Source: an uncultured Bacteroidota bacterium
Lineage (GTDB): Bacteria; Bacteroidota; Bacteroidia; Chitinophagales; Chitinophagaceae
Direction: 5' to 3'
Length of the DNA stretch: 33,738 nucleotides
Assembly (NCBI GenBank): GCA_903905685.1
Contig: CAIVHI010000451.1
Coordinates: 1-33,738 of the forward strand
Numbering within the stretch: the first letter of the stretch is position 1; every line of letters starts with the position of its first letter. Below the pieces are notes generated by a model. That model was given only the letters and a program-made list of their open reading frames with translations. It ran no database searches and was not told the DNA's origin. A program made the translations under genes and the position numbers. This document shows positions 22,645 through 30,361 of this stretch, one piece after another.

Positions 22645-24582
22645 ATGAACGAAATCGTGCCCGGCCCCCTACTATCGACGATAGATAGCCCCGATGACCT
22701 CAAAAAACTGGACAAATCGCAACTCCAACAGGCGTGCAACGAATTGCGTCAGTACATTATAGACTGCGTCAGCGTTCACGGCGGGCACTTTGGGGCCAGC
22801 TTGGGTGTGGTGGAGCTCTCCGTGGCCCTACACTACATCTATAATACCCCCGACGACAAGTTGGTGTGGGATGTGGGCCACCAAGCCTACGGCCACAAAA
22901 TACTGACCGGCCGCCGCGACAATTTCCACACCAACCGTAAATATGGTGGTCTCAGCGGCTTCCCCAAAATATCGGAGAGCGTTTACGATGCTTTTGGGGT
23001 GGGTCACTCTTCCACTTCCATAAGTGCTGCGTTGGGCATGGCATTGGCCTCGCAACATAAGGGCGAACACCACCGAAAGCACATAGCCGTAATTGGCGAT
23101 GGCGCTATGACCGCAGGGCTCCCCTTCGAAGCCCTCAACCACGCCGGCGTGAGCCGTGCCAACCTCCTTATCGTCCTCAACGACAATAATATGTCTATAG
23201 ACCCCAATGTAGGGGCGTTGAAGGAATACCTCACCGACATCACCACCAGCCAAACCTACAACCGGGTGCGCGATGAGGTTTGGAATGTGCTCGGCATGCT
23301 GCCCACCAAAGACTTTCAAAGGCTGGCTTCCAAGATAGAGGCCGGCCTCAAGGGCGTGGTCTCCAAGAGCAGCAACCTGTTTGAGGCATTGGGCTTACGC
23401 TACTTCGGCCCCATAGACGGCCACAACGTGCTGAAACTGGTAGAGACCTTCAAGTCGCTGCAAGCCATTCCGGGCCCCAAGTTGCTGCACATCAAAACCG
23501 TGAAGGGCAAAGGCTACGACCTGGCCGAAAAAGACCAGACCCTCTGGCATGCACCCGGCACCTTCGATAAGATTACCGGCAAAATCAATAAAAAGACGTC
23601 GCCCGTTCCCGAACCTCCAAAATATCAGGACGTATTCGGTCATACTTTGCTGGAGCTGGCCGAGGCCAATCCGGCCATCATGGGGCTCACGCCGGCCATG
23701 CCGTCGGGTTGTTCCATGAAAATCATGATGGATAAAATGCCCGACCGCGCTCTGGACGTCGGTATTGCCGAGCAACACGCCGTGACTTTGGCCGCAGGCT
23801 TGGCCACACAGGGCATCAAGGTGTTCTGCAACATCTACAGCTCGTTCATGCAGCGCGCTTACGATATGGTCATCCACGATGTGGCCATCCAAAAGCTCCC
23901 CGTCATTTTTTGTCTGGACCGTGCCGGCTTGGTGGGCGACGATGGCCCCACCCATCATGGAGCATACGATATCGCGTTCATGCGCTGCATTCCCAACCTC
24001 GTAGTGAGTGCGCCGATGAACGAATCGGAGCTGCGCAACTTGATGTATTCTGCCCAACTGCCCGAGAACCACGTGCCCTACGTCATCCGGTATCCACGTG
24101 GGCAGGGGGTGATGCCCGAATGGCGCACCCCGTTCAAGAAATTGGAAATAGGCAAGGGCCGCAAAATATGTGATGGCGAAGGCGTTGCCATACTCACGAT
24201 AGGCCACCCCGGCAATTTCGCGGTATCGGCCTGTAAAATGCTCGCCACCAACGATATTTACCCGGCCCACTACGATATGCGCTTCGTAAAGCCGCTCGAT
24301 GCCGAAATTCTGCATGAAGTGGCCCGCAAGTTCACCAAAATCGTAACTGTGGAGGATGGTACGGTGGTAGGTGGCTTTGGAAGTGCGGTGCTGGAATTCA
24401 TGGCCGAGCATGGCTACCACCCAGAAGTCAGGATTTTGGGTATCCCCGACCGTATTGTAGAGCACGGCAAGCCTGAGGAATTGCACCGCGAATGTGGTTA
24501 CGATGCCGCCGCCATTGCCCGTGCCGTGCGCGAACTTGCAGGAGAGCACGAAGAGGTTATGGCCGACATGTTGATGGGCTGA
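22645..24582 (+). CDS. dxs: 1-deoxy-D-xylulose-5-phosphate synthase
   Basis: The 645-residue product joins pyruvate and glyceraldehyde-3-phosphate to make 1-deoxy-D-xylulose-5-phosphate, the first step of the non-mevalonate isoprenoid pathway. It is a thiamine diphosphate enzyme of the transketolase type. The N-terminal domain holds VWDVGHQAYGHKILTGR and GDGAMTAG (151-158), with NDNNMSI (179-185) completing the cofactor and magnesium site. The middle domain has VGIAEQHAVTLAAG and FCLDRAGLVGDDGPTHHG; the end has ILGIPDRIVEHGKPEEL. Length matches the family. I choose ATG 22645 because the track TTG at 22621 lies in the -7 box. It is a single-gene unit. Confidence 0.95.
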   Translation: MNEIVPGPLLSTIDSPDDLKKLDKSQLQQACNELRQYIIDCVSVHGGHFGASLGVVELSVALHYIYNTPDDKLVWDVGHQAYGHKILTGRRDNFHTNRKYGGLSGFPKISESVYDAFGVGHSSTSISAALGMALASQHKGEHHRKHIAVIGDGAMTAGLPFEALNHAGVSRANLLIVLNDNNMSIDPNVGALKEYLTDITTSQTYNRVRDEVWNVLGMLPTKDFQRLASKIEAGLKGVVSKSSNLFEALGLRYFGPIDGHNVLKLVETFKSLQAIPGPKLLHIKTVKGKGYDLAEKDQTLWHAPGTFDKITGKINKKTSPVPEPPKYQDVFGHTLLELAEANPAIMGLTPAMPSGCSMKIMMDKMPDRALDVGIAEQHAVTLAAGLATQGIKVFCNIYSSFMQRAYDMVIHDVAIQKLPVIFCLDRAGLVGDDGPTHHGAYDIAFMRCIPNLVVSAPMNESELRNLMYSAQLPENHVPYVIRYPRGQGVMPEWRTPFKKLEIGKGRKICDGEGVAILTIGHPGNFAVSACKMLATNDIYPAHYDMRFVKPLDAEILHEVARKFTKIVTVEDGTVVGGFGSAVLEFMAEHGYHPEVRILGIPDRIVEHGKPEELHRECGYDAAAIARAVRELAGEHEEVMADMLMG

Positions 24583-24695
24583 TAGGGGAGGGCTGCGTAG
24601 GGGTTTAAGAAGATTTTGTAATGGGCTCGACACCGGCGCGCGGTGGTTGGGCCCCTTTCCTTTTACAACACCGGGCTTGCATATGCCCAAAAACA

Positions 24696-24729
24696 CAACG
24701 GGAGCACAGCGTTGGCCGTGCTCCCGTTG
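24696..24729. terminator. bidirectional terminator between dxs and lipoprotein gene
   Basis: CAACGGGAGCAC (24696-24707) and GTGCTCCCGTTG (24718-24729) form a perfect 12-base stem with a 10-base loop. On the plus strand AAGTATTTTTG follows; on the minus strand TGTTTTTGG follows. It serves both converging genes. Confidence 0.8.
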
Positions 24730-24748
24730 GAAGTATTTTTGTTCCGAA

Positions 24749-24958
24749 TTATTTCTTTTCGGCAGGAGCTGCTGCTTTGTTGGCAGTGTCAGCTTTCTTA
24801 GTAGTGTCTGCAGCAGGAGCAGCAGCAGGAGCTGCGGGAGCCATAGCAGGAGCTGCTGAAGTAGAATCGGTTTTCTTGGCTTCGCCACCGCCGCCGTTAC
24901 ATGATGCAGCAAGGATACCCAGAGTAAGAGCGAAGATGCTCAATTTTGCAAATTTCAT
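24749..24958 (-). CDS. small Ala/Pro/Lys-rich lipoprotein
   Basis: The 69-residue product starts MKFAKLSIFALTLGILAASC, with the Cys of the lipobox at residue 20, then GGGG. The mature part is low-complexity (Ala, Pro, Thr, Lys; APAAPAAAPAADTTKKAD), with no fold expected. The track start at 25018 adds 20 residues without support; I choose ATG 24958. Such short Ala/Pro-rich lipoproteins are common in Bacteroidota and often abundant, but no function can be given. It faces dxs across the bidirectional terminator. Confidence 0.7.
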   Translation of the reverse strand: MKFAKLSIFALTLGILAASCNGGGGEAKKTDSTSAAPAMAPAAPAAAPAADTTKKADTANKAAAPAEKK

Positions 24959-25065
24959 AATCGTGTGTTTTTTGTTGTTATACCTATTAATACCGCACTC
25001 GGAAAAAGGTAACCCCATTTCCTAAAAATTATTTTTTTCAGGCAAAAATTTGCACAATTTCCACT

Positions 25066-26085
25066 TTATCCCCCCTTCGCCACCTTCCAATACCCCTCAA
25101 CTGCCGCTACGGCAATTTGCATATCGAGGTCGTTCATACACTTGAAGTGCCCCTTCGGACATTTTTTCGAACCCAGCTTGCTGCATGGCCTGCACCACAG
25201 GTCCTTATTCTCCAATAGCGTGAGCCGTGGTTCCACAATCTTCGTCAGGTTGTTGTAGCCGTAGTAGGGATACATGCCCATCTCGGGCGTGGTGTTGCCC
25301 CATAGTGAAACTATAGGTTTCTTAAAGGCTGCCGCTATGTGCATCAGGCCGGTATCGTTGCTCACTACCACCCGTGCACCGTCCACCAATTCTGCCGACT
25401 CCGTGAGGCTGAATTTGCCGCAGGCGTTATACACCTTTACGGGGTCAAACTCGGCAATCTCATTGCCCATTGCCCGGTCTTCGGGCCCTCCCATAAGTAT
25501 CACGGGGTAAGGCACCGCTTTGCAGAAGTCCACCCACTTGTGGGCCGGGAGTTGCTTGGTGGCATACGAGCCGCCAATAACGCAGCCTACATACCCTCCC
25601 CAATGGCTCATCGGTATGTCGTCTGTAGTGAGGCGGCCGTTTTCGGGCAAGAAGTAATCCAACCCTCGGCCGTCATTCTTGATGCCCAAGTGCTCCACGG
25701 TTCGCAAGTAGCGCTCCACAATGCCCACATCGGGCAGCAGGTTCACCTTCAAATTGGTATACAGCCATTTCTCGATGTTCAATTTCGGGAAAGACTTGGC
25801 CGGCACTTGCAACGCCTTCTTGATGCGCAAGGTGCGCAGGTTGTTGTGCAGGTCTACAACAAGGTCGAATTTTTCCTTTTTCAACTCAGCTACAACCGCC
25901 TCCAAATCATCGGCCAGGAAATGCAGTTTGTCGATGTGGGGATTGGGACTGAGTATCGAAGCGAAATTCAACTTCGTGAGGTAGTGGAGCCTGACGTCGG
26001 GCCGCTGCAATTTCAAACACCGCACCACGGGAGTGGTGAGCACGATGTCGCCAATGGACGAAAAGCGGATAACGAGGACCTTCAT
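25066..26085 (-). CDS. GT9 family heptosyltransferase-like glycosyltransferase
   Basis: The 339-residue product matches GT9 (WaaF/WaaC-like) enzymes better than the one at 20352. It starts MKVLVIRFSSIGDIVLTTPVVRCLK, has the FDLVVDLHNNLRTLRI core, and in the second domain carries YVGCVIGGSYATKQLPAHKW followed by VVVSNDTGLMHIAAAFKKPIVSLWGNT, the nucleotide-sugar site. A Cys-rich segment near the C-terminus (WCRPCSKLGSKKCPKGHFKC) is shared by many GT9 proteins. It is likely to transfer a heptose-like or other sugar onto the LPS core. It lies 42 bases after the LysM/RlpA-like gene on the same strand. Confidence 0.85.
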   Translation of the reverse strand: MKVLVIRFSSIGDIVLTTPVVRCLKLQRPDVRLHYLTKLNFASILSPNPHIDKLHFLADDLEAVVAELKKEKFDLVVDLHNNLRTLRIKKALQVPAKSFPKLNIEKWLYTNLKVNLLPDVGIVERYLRTVEHLGIKNDGRGLDYFLPENGRLTTDDIPMSHWGGYVGCVIGGSYATKQLPAHKWVDFCKAVPYPVILMGGPEDRAMGNEIAEFDPVKVYNACGKFSLTESAELVDGARVVVSNDTGLMHIAAAFKKPIVSLWGNTTPEMGMYPYYGYNNLTKIVEPRLTLLENKDLWCRPCSKLGSKKCPKGHFKCMNDLDMQIAVAAVEGYWKVAKGG

Positions 26086-26127
26086 GCGGCTTCTTGGAAT
26101 AGGGCGCTAATGTGGTTTCGTGGGCAA

Positions 26128-27012
26128 TCAATTGGCGGGATAAGACAATTCCACCCAAGCCCTGTTTTCGCTGATGCCCAAGTCCTCTTTCGCCGCACTA
26201 CTGATGCCGATGATGCAATTGGCAAAGTTCTTAGTGTCGGGAACGGGGCCTATTACTTTGGCGAAAATGGTTTTATTATTGTTTGGGTTCGATATCTTGA
26301 CCACAGTGTTGCGGGGCGTGCCATTGTGGAAGGCGTAATACATGGTATTCTTACCCGGCTTGTCGAAAAACACCGCCGTGCCTTTCTCGGTCAGTGCATT
26401 GGCCCCATCGGCCGTCTCCGATTTGTAGGCTGTATCCAATCCGCCGAAGTAATGCTTCACCGTATCGATATTGCGCGCCACCTTTTTGGCGGGAGCCGGA
26501 TAACCTATGCCACGTGCCACATGCTCGCTGTCGCGAGGCATCATGCGCAGCCAACCAATGAACAAGGCCTGGTCGGTGGTGAGGTTGTAGCCATGCATGT
26601 CGTTGAGGATGCGCAATTCATCCTTGGTCATCGGCGTCTCTCCCCTTTTTGCAGGAAAGTAATTGATGATCATCGTCATATTGTCCTTCTCGCCCACCTT
26701 GTAATACAGGTTGGTGATGTCGGTGGTTTCCAAAGGCTGCTTGTGGCAGTAAAAATTGTCCGACGTCAATGGGATGTATACAAAGTCGCCAACGGCCAGT
26801 TTCTTCTTTTCGTCAAATTTGTTGAAGGCTTCAATAGATACCAAGTCGGTATAATACCGCTGTGCCAACATGGGGAGCGTTTCACGGTTCTTGAGGGTGT
26901 GGCGAATGGCGAGTACATTGCCCTTCCTGATGGCGAAAGCGCTGTCTCCCACCTGCGCCATTCCGCGAAATGCACACAGGCAAAAAAAGACCAAGGCCGA
27001 ATATTTCCACAT
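26128..27012 (-). CDS. secreted LysM and RlpA-like protein
   Basis: The 294-residue product has a signal peptide (MWKYSALVFFCLCAFRGMAQ). It then has a LysM-like region (HTLKNRETLPMLAQRYYTDLVSIEAFNKF, then KKLAVGDFVYIPL) and a weaker second one (YYKVGEKDNMTMIINYF). It ends in a double-psi beta-barrel resembling RlpA: GTAVFFDKPGKNTMYYAFHNGTPRNTVVKISNPNNNKTIFAKVIGP. RlpA-type proteins cut bare glycan strands, and LysM binds peptidoglycan, so a cell-wall role in the periplasm is expected. I cannot see every catalytic residue of RlpA, so the enzyme activity is uncertain. Confidence 0.7.
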   Translation of the reverse strand: MWKYSALVFFCLCAFRGMAQVGDSAFAIRKGNVLAIRHTLKNRETLPMLAQRYYTDLVSIEAFNKFDEKKKLAVGDFVYIPLTSDNFYCHKQPLETTDITNLYYKVGEKDNMTMIINYFPAKRGETPMTKDELRILNDMHGYNLTTDQALFIGWLRMMPRDSEHVARGIGYPAPAKKVARNIDTVKHYFGGLDTAYKSETADGANALTEKGTAVFFDKPGKNTMYYAFHNGTPRNTVVKISNPNNNKTIFAKVIGPVPDTKNFANCIIGISSAAKEDLGISENRAWVELSYPAN

Positions 27013-27082
27013 GGTGATAGATTGGAGATTTAAAGATTTACAACAAAACGCGATAATTTCTTTTCAATGTTTTGCAAAGAGC

Positions 27083-27090
27083 CAAATTTA
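27083..27090 (-). promoter_or_regulatory. -7 box of LysM/RlpA-like gene
   Basis: TAAATTTG on the minus strand matches TAnnTTTG, about 70 bases before ATG 27012. It lies in the gap after the permease gene, so the LysM/RlpA-like and GT9 genes may be transcribed from here. No TTTG is seen at the usual distance. Confidence 0.35.
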
Positions 27091-27152
27091 CGCCGGCTGT
27101 ACTACATACCGCTATGCCGCCTACAAAATTAACAGGCGCGTGCAAAAGTGCG

Positions 27153-28415
27153 TCAGGCGGTTTTCAATGATGGGTCGGCCACGCTCGCCGCACGGTAGGC
27201 CGGGTATACCGATGCCGATATGCCTACCGCCACCACGGTGGCCAATACCAACAGCACATCGGTCCACATCATTTTTACGGGGTAGGCGTCTACCAAGAAC
27301 GAGCCGTTAATTTTGATGATGCCCCAACGCTGCTGCACCATGCAGATGCCGCAGCCAAGCAGCAAGCCCGACAGCCCGCCCACCAACGACCACAACACGC
27401 CCTCAGATACAAACAGCTTCCGAACATCGGCCGGTGTGGCACCCATGGCGGTGAGTATCGCTATGTCTTTGCGCTTCTCCAACACCAGCATGGTAAGGGC
27501 GCCCACCATGTTGAAAGACGCAATGAGCAAGACCAACAGCAAAATCAGGTAGACGGCCCATTTCTCGGTGCGCATCACCAAGTACATGGTTTTGTTTTGT
27601 TCAAACCGGGTGGCAATGGTGAATGTGGCACCCATCACTTCGCCTACCTTAGCGGCCGTTCCTGCGGCCTTTGCAGGGTCTGTAACCGAGATTTCAATGG
27701 ATGAAACACCCTCGGGTGCATGAAACAGTTGTTGCGCCAAGGGCAGTGGCGCCAATATATACTTGGAGTCGAACTCGTCGAGCACCGAAAACGCCCCTGC
27801 AGGGTGCAGCCGGAGCGACGCAAAAGCGTCGTCGGGGGCTGCCTCCGGATTGGTCACCGTGGGGTCCAGATAATACAGCATCACATAGCTGAACACATTG
27901 TTGTAGTCTACCCCCAAGTCTTTTATAATGCGTTCGCCGGCTATGGCGGTATTCGGTGTGCCTATCGATACGCTATCGGCACCGGCCAGAAGGTACTGTT
28001 TGATGTTGTTCACCCTCAAATAGTTGCTATCTATGCCCTTCAGGGTGATCACCAATTGGTTGTCGCTGCCTCGCCCGTTGCCGCCCATGTTGTCTTCCCG
28101 TGCCAAAACGTTGTCTTCAATAACGTATGATACATGTGCTACTCCGGTAATGTTTTGGAGTGCCTGCCGCTTGTTGGGCGTAAGGGTGAAGAATTTTCCC
28201 TTGGACGGCGTTACCTTGATGTCGGGGTAGAATGCCTTGTAGGTCTCCTTCACCAAGCCTTCGAAACCATTGAACACCGAAAACAACACAATCATGGCGC
28301 CGGCACCAACGGCAATGGCCACCATGCTGATGCGCGACAATATGGGCACCGCATTTGCGGTGCGCTTGCCACGCAAATACCTCCAAGCCAATTGTCTGAC
28401 GAGCAGATTGTTCAT
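27153..28415 (-). CDS. LolC/LolE-type ABC transporter permease
   Basis: The 420-residue product has one N-terminal membrane helix (RISMVAIAVGAGAMIVLFSVFNGF), a large periplasmic domain, and three C-terminal helices (VYLILLLVLLIASFNMVGALTML, LVGGLSGLLLGCGICMV and VLLVLATVVAVGISASVYPAYRAA). This is the FtsX/MacB layout of LolC and LolE, which extract lipoproteins from the inner membrane. The KRKDIAILTAMGATPADVRKLF segment is the conserved cytoplasmic coupling loop. No ATPase gene is beside it. It starts six bases after rbfA, so both are transcribed together. Confidence 0.85.
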   Translation of the reverse strand: MNNLLVRQLAWRYLRGKRTANAVPILSRISMVAIAVGAGAMIVLFSVFNGFEGLVKETYKAFYPDIKVTPSKGKFFTLTPNKRQALQNITGVAHVSYVIEDNVLAREDNMGGNGRGSDNQLVITLKGIDSNYLRVNNIKQYLLAGADSVSIGTPNTAIAGERIIKDLGVDYNNVFSYVMLYYLDPTVTNPEAAPDDAFASLRLHPAGAFSVLDEFDSKYILAPLPLAQQLFHAPEGVSSIEISVTDPAKAAGTAAKVGEVMGATFTIATRFEQNKTMYLVMRTEKWAVYLILLLVLLIASFNMVGALTMLVLEKRKDIAILTAMGATPADVRKLFVSEGVLWSLVGGLSGLLLGCGICMVQQRWGIIKINGSFLVDAYPVKMMWTDVLLVLATVVAVGISASVYPAYRAASVADPSLKTA

Positions 28416-28421
28416 GGGTGG

Positions 28422-28802
28422 TTAGGCTTCGGGCGGAGTATGGTTCACGCGTTCATTCTTGATTTTCGTAAACAGCTCCTCCATCTTGAACACATGGTCG
28501 AGGGTGTCGTCGGTGTAGAACTGGATTTCGGGTACCCGGCGCAACTGGTTGCGCGTGCGCATCCCCAACATTTTGCGAAATTCCCAACCGCGCTCCCTGA
28601 TTTTCTGTATCAACGCTGCACCATCATGAATTTGGAAGAAACTCACGTATATGCGCGCCTCCAGCAGGTCGGGTGTCACAATCACCTTGGTGAGCGATAC
28701 CATGCCGCCATCCACCATGTTCATGCCCTCCCGCATAAAGATGTCGCTCATTTCTTCCAAAATCAGCTTCGCCACCTGTTTCTGCCTTTTAGTCTCTTCC
28801 AT
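28422..28802 (-). CDS. rbfA: ribosome-binding factor A
   Basis: The 126-residue product matches RbfA, the 30S assembly factor needed for 16S rRNA end maturation. It starts MEETKRQKQVAKLILEEMSDIF, continues with VSLTKVIVTPDLLEARIYVSFF, and ends in RKMLGMRTRNQLRRVPEIQFYTDDTLDHVFKMEELF, the conserved KH-domain pattern. Length is typical. A -7-like TAATTTTA lies 20 bases upstream of ATG 28802. The permease gene follows after six bases, a pairing also seen in other Bacteroidota. Confidence 0.9.
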   Translation of the reverse strand: MEETKRQKQVAKLILEEMSDIFMREGMNMVDGGMVSLTKVIVTPDLLEARIYVSFFQIHDGAALIQKIRERGWEFRKMLGMRTRNQLRRVPEIQFYTDDTLDHVFKMEELFTKIKNERVNHTPPEA

Positions 28803-28822
28803 ATTGCACTCTGTTTATGGCG

Positions 28823-28830
28823 TAAAATTA
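28823..28830 (-). promoter_or_regulatory. -7-like box of rbfA
   Basis: TAATTTTACGC on the minus strand. The same TAATTTTACGC string precedes the secreted acidic gene at 14960. It is a TAnnTTTG variant with final A. Confidence 0.35.
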
Positions 28831-28923
28831 CTTAAAATAAGGTTGTTGGGATGGAGATGCTGCTGCGCGGTCTCGAAATGTGGTCATGTCCGTGCTCCGA
28901 GGGCCCTGCCGGCTGGGTTCGCA

Positions 28924-28955
28924 TTTGCACATCCCGTCCATCCTCCCCATTTTTG
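28924..28955 (+). promoter_or_regulatory. promoter of SnoaL-like gene
   Basis: TTTG at 28924-28927, 20 bases, then CATTTTTG at 28948-28955, five bases before ATG 28961. The mRNA would be leaderless or nearly so. One mismatch to the consensus. Confidence 0.45.
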
Positions 28956-28960
28956 CACCT

Positions 28961-29329
28961 ATGGATAACGCCATTGCTAAGAATACCGCCATTGCCCACC
29001 ATTGGTTCGATGCCTTCAATGCCCACAACCTTGAGGCCCTGCTGGCTCTGTATGCCGACGATGCAGTGCACTACAGCCCGAAGCTGAAAATCAGGATGCC
29101 CGAAACCGAGGGGCTGATTGCCGGCAAGCCCGCACTCCGCACCTGGTGGCAAGATTCTTTCGATAGGCTGCCCGGCTTGCGGTACCACCCGTTCAATTTC
29201 ATCGTGAACGAGCATTCGGTGTTTATGGAATACCGCCGCACCGTTCCCGGCGAGGCCGACCTGCTGGTGGGAGAGGTGTTGGAGATACATGCCGGAGTGA
29301 TCGTCAAGTCGCGGGTGTATCACGGATAA
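28961..29329 (+). CDS. SnoaL-like/NTF2-fold protein
   Basis: The 122-residue product (ATG 28961 chosen over the track start 28880) has the NTF2-like cone fold pattern. It begins NAIAKNTAIAHHWFDAFNAHNLEALLALYADDAVHYSP, continues with EGLIAGKPALRTWWQDSFDRLPGLRYHPFNFIVNEHS, and ends with GEVLEIHAGVIVKSRVYHG. Such proteins are often small-molecule isomerases or binding proteins, but most remain uncharacterised. No conserved catalytic pair is obvious. It faces the lipoprotein gene, seven bases away, tail to tail. Confidence 0.75.
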   Translation: MDNAIAKNTAIAHHWFDAFNAHNLEALLALYADDAVHYSPKLKIRMPETEGLIAGKPALRTWWQDSFDRLPGLRYHPFNFIVNEHSVFMEYRRTVPGEADLLVGEVLEIHAGVIVKSRVYHG

Positions 29330-29336
29330 CTGTTGC

Positions 29337-29804
29337 TCATTTTTTAAGGTAGCACACCCAGCCCGCAGACATAACTTTGTTCAATGACCAAGCGGTGATG
29401 GGGTTGTCGCAAGCCGAGCTGGCCGGGCCTTTCCCGCAAGGGTAGGGCTCGTCCTCGGTAAGGTGGCTGCCATTGGCCAATTTGGTGAGGCGGAAGGTGT
29501 CGTTTGCCGGTAGGAGTACGACCATGTAGTCGTTGCCCGCAGCGAAGTTGTAGTTCAGTACCTGCGTGTCCGCAGTATTCCCAATGGCGCTCAGCGTAAT
29601 GGCGGCAGTGTCTACGGGATTGTCGAATGCCCCATCGGCTTTAAAACGCAACACCCGGGCAGAGTCGGCATTCGGGTAATTCATGGTTTCCACATACAGG
29701 GGGTCGGCCATGCAAATCAGGTGGTCGTAACAACTATTGCAGGAGGCGGCAAAAAGCGTCAGACCTATCGAAATGGCTGCGGTCAGGGTTCGGAGATGTT
29801 GCAT
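29337..29804 (-). CDS. lipoprotein of unknown function
   Basis: The 155-residue product has a lipoprotein signal peptide (LTAAISIGLTLFAASC) with the Cys of the lipobox at residue 22. The mature region is beta-rich (DTAAITLSAIGNT, then DTQVLNYNFAAGNDYMVVLLPANDTFRLTKL), suggesting a small beta-sandwich. It has several Cys near the front and the end (CNSCYDHLIC, CGKGPASSAC, WVCYLKK) that may form disulfides. No family is recognised. The TonB-C-like gene follows upstream with only a 31-base gap, but each may have its own promoter. Confidence 0.65.
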   Translation of the reverse strand: MQHLRTLTAAISIGLTLFAASCNSCYDHLICMADPLYVETMNYPNADSARVLRFKADGAFDNPVDTAAITLSAIGNTADTQVLNYNFAAGNDYMVVLLPANDTFRLTKLANGSHLTEDEPYPCGKGPASSACDNPITAWSLNKVMSAGWVCYLKK

Positions 29805-29835
29805 GGCTTCAAGCTCGTTCAGGTTTAAATGTTGC

Positions 29836-30207
29836 TCAGTTAAGTTTAAAATTAACGGGCAAGGTATAGCGCACCCGTACCGGCTTGCCGTCTTTCCTGC
29901 CGGGCATCCAATGCGGCATTTCAGATACTACGCGCACCGCTTCGCGGTCAAGCTCGGGGCTCACCTGTTTCAACACCTCTACTTTGCCTACCGTGCCGTC
30001 CTCGTTCACTACAAAACTCACATCCACCTTGCCTTCAAGGTGTTTGCGCCGTGCCTTTTCGGGGTATTGCACATGGGTTTGCATATATGCAGTGAGGTCG
30101 AAGTCGGGCTTCGGCATGACGTCGGGTGGGGTTTGCTTGAACGAGAGTGGTTGGCAATTTACAGTACCTGTGGCACAGCAAAGCAGTAGCATAAACAAGG
30201 GTTTCAT
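29836..30207 (-). CDS. secreted TonB C-terminal domain protein
   Basis: The 123-residue product has a signal peptide (MKPLFMLLLCCATGTVNC), then FDLTAYMQTHVQYPEKARRKHLEGKVDVSFVVNEDGTVGKVEVLKQVSPELDREAVRVV and EMPHWMPGRKDGKPVRVRYTLPVNF. This is the TonB C-terminal fold. It lacks the usual N-terminal membrane anchor and long Pro-rich spacer, so it is not a normal energy transducer. Such stand-alone domains are common in Bacteroidota. I choose ATG 30207 over 30216. Confidence 0.8.
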   Translation of the reverse strand: MKPLFMLLLCCATGTVNCQPLSFKQTPPDVMPKPDFDLTAYMQTHVQYPEKARRKHLEGKVDVSFVVNEDGTVGKVEVLKQVSPELDREAVRVVSEMPHWMPGRKDGKPVRVRYTLPVNFKLN

Positions 30208-30337
30208 AAAATGCAATTTATAAAAAAGGTGCGTCTATTATTGTAATCGTGCAACGACTTGCTGATTCGGCAGCCAAAATCGTGCCGGCATATATTTTGC
30301 TTTCCTACCTGCTGATGTGCGTCATCTCATCCCGCCG

Positions 30338-30345
30338 TAGTTTTG
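30338..30345 (+). promoter_or_regulatory. -7 box of CE2-type esterase gene
   Basis: TAGTTTTG matches TAnnTTTG exactly, 16 bases before ATG 30362. Confidence 0.45.
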
Positions 30346-30361
30346 TCGAAATCCCTTCCCC

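Noticed and set aside
23395-24912. 505-residue minus-strand open frame opposite dxs
   Set aside because: dxs on the plus strand has all family motifs; this frame is a shadow.
25339-27033. 564-residue plus-strand open frame
   Set aside because: It runs opposite the GT9 and LysM/RlpA-like genes, both with clear families and signal peptides; the translation is His/Val-rich noise.
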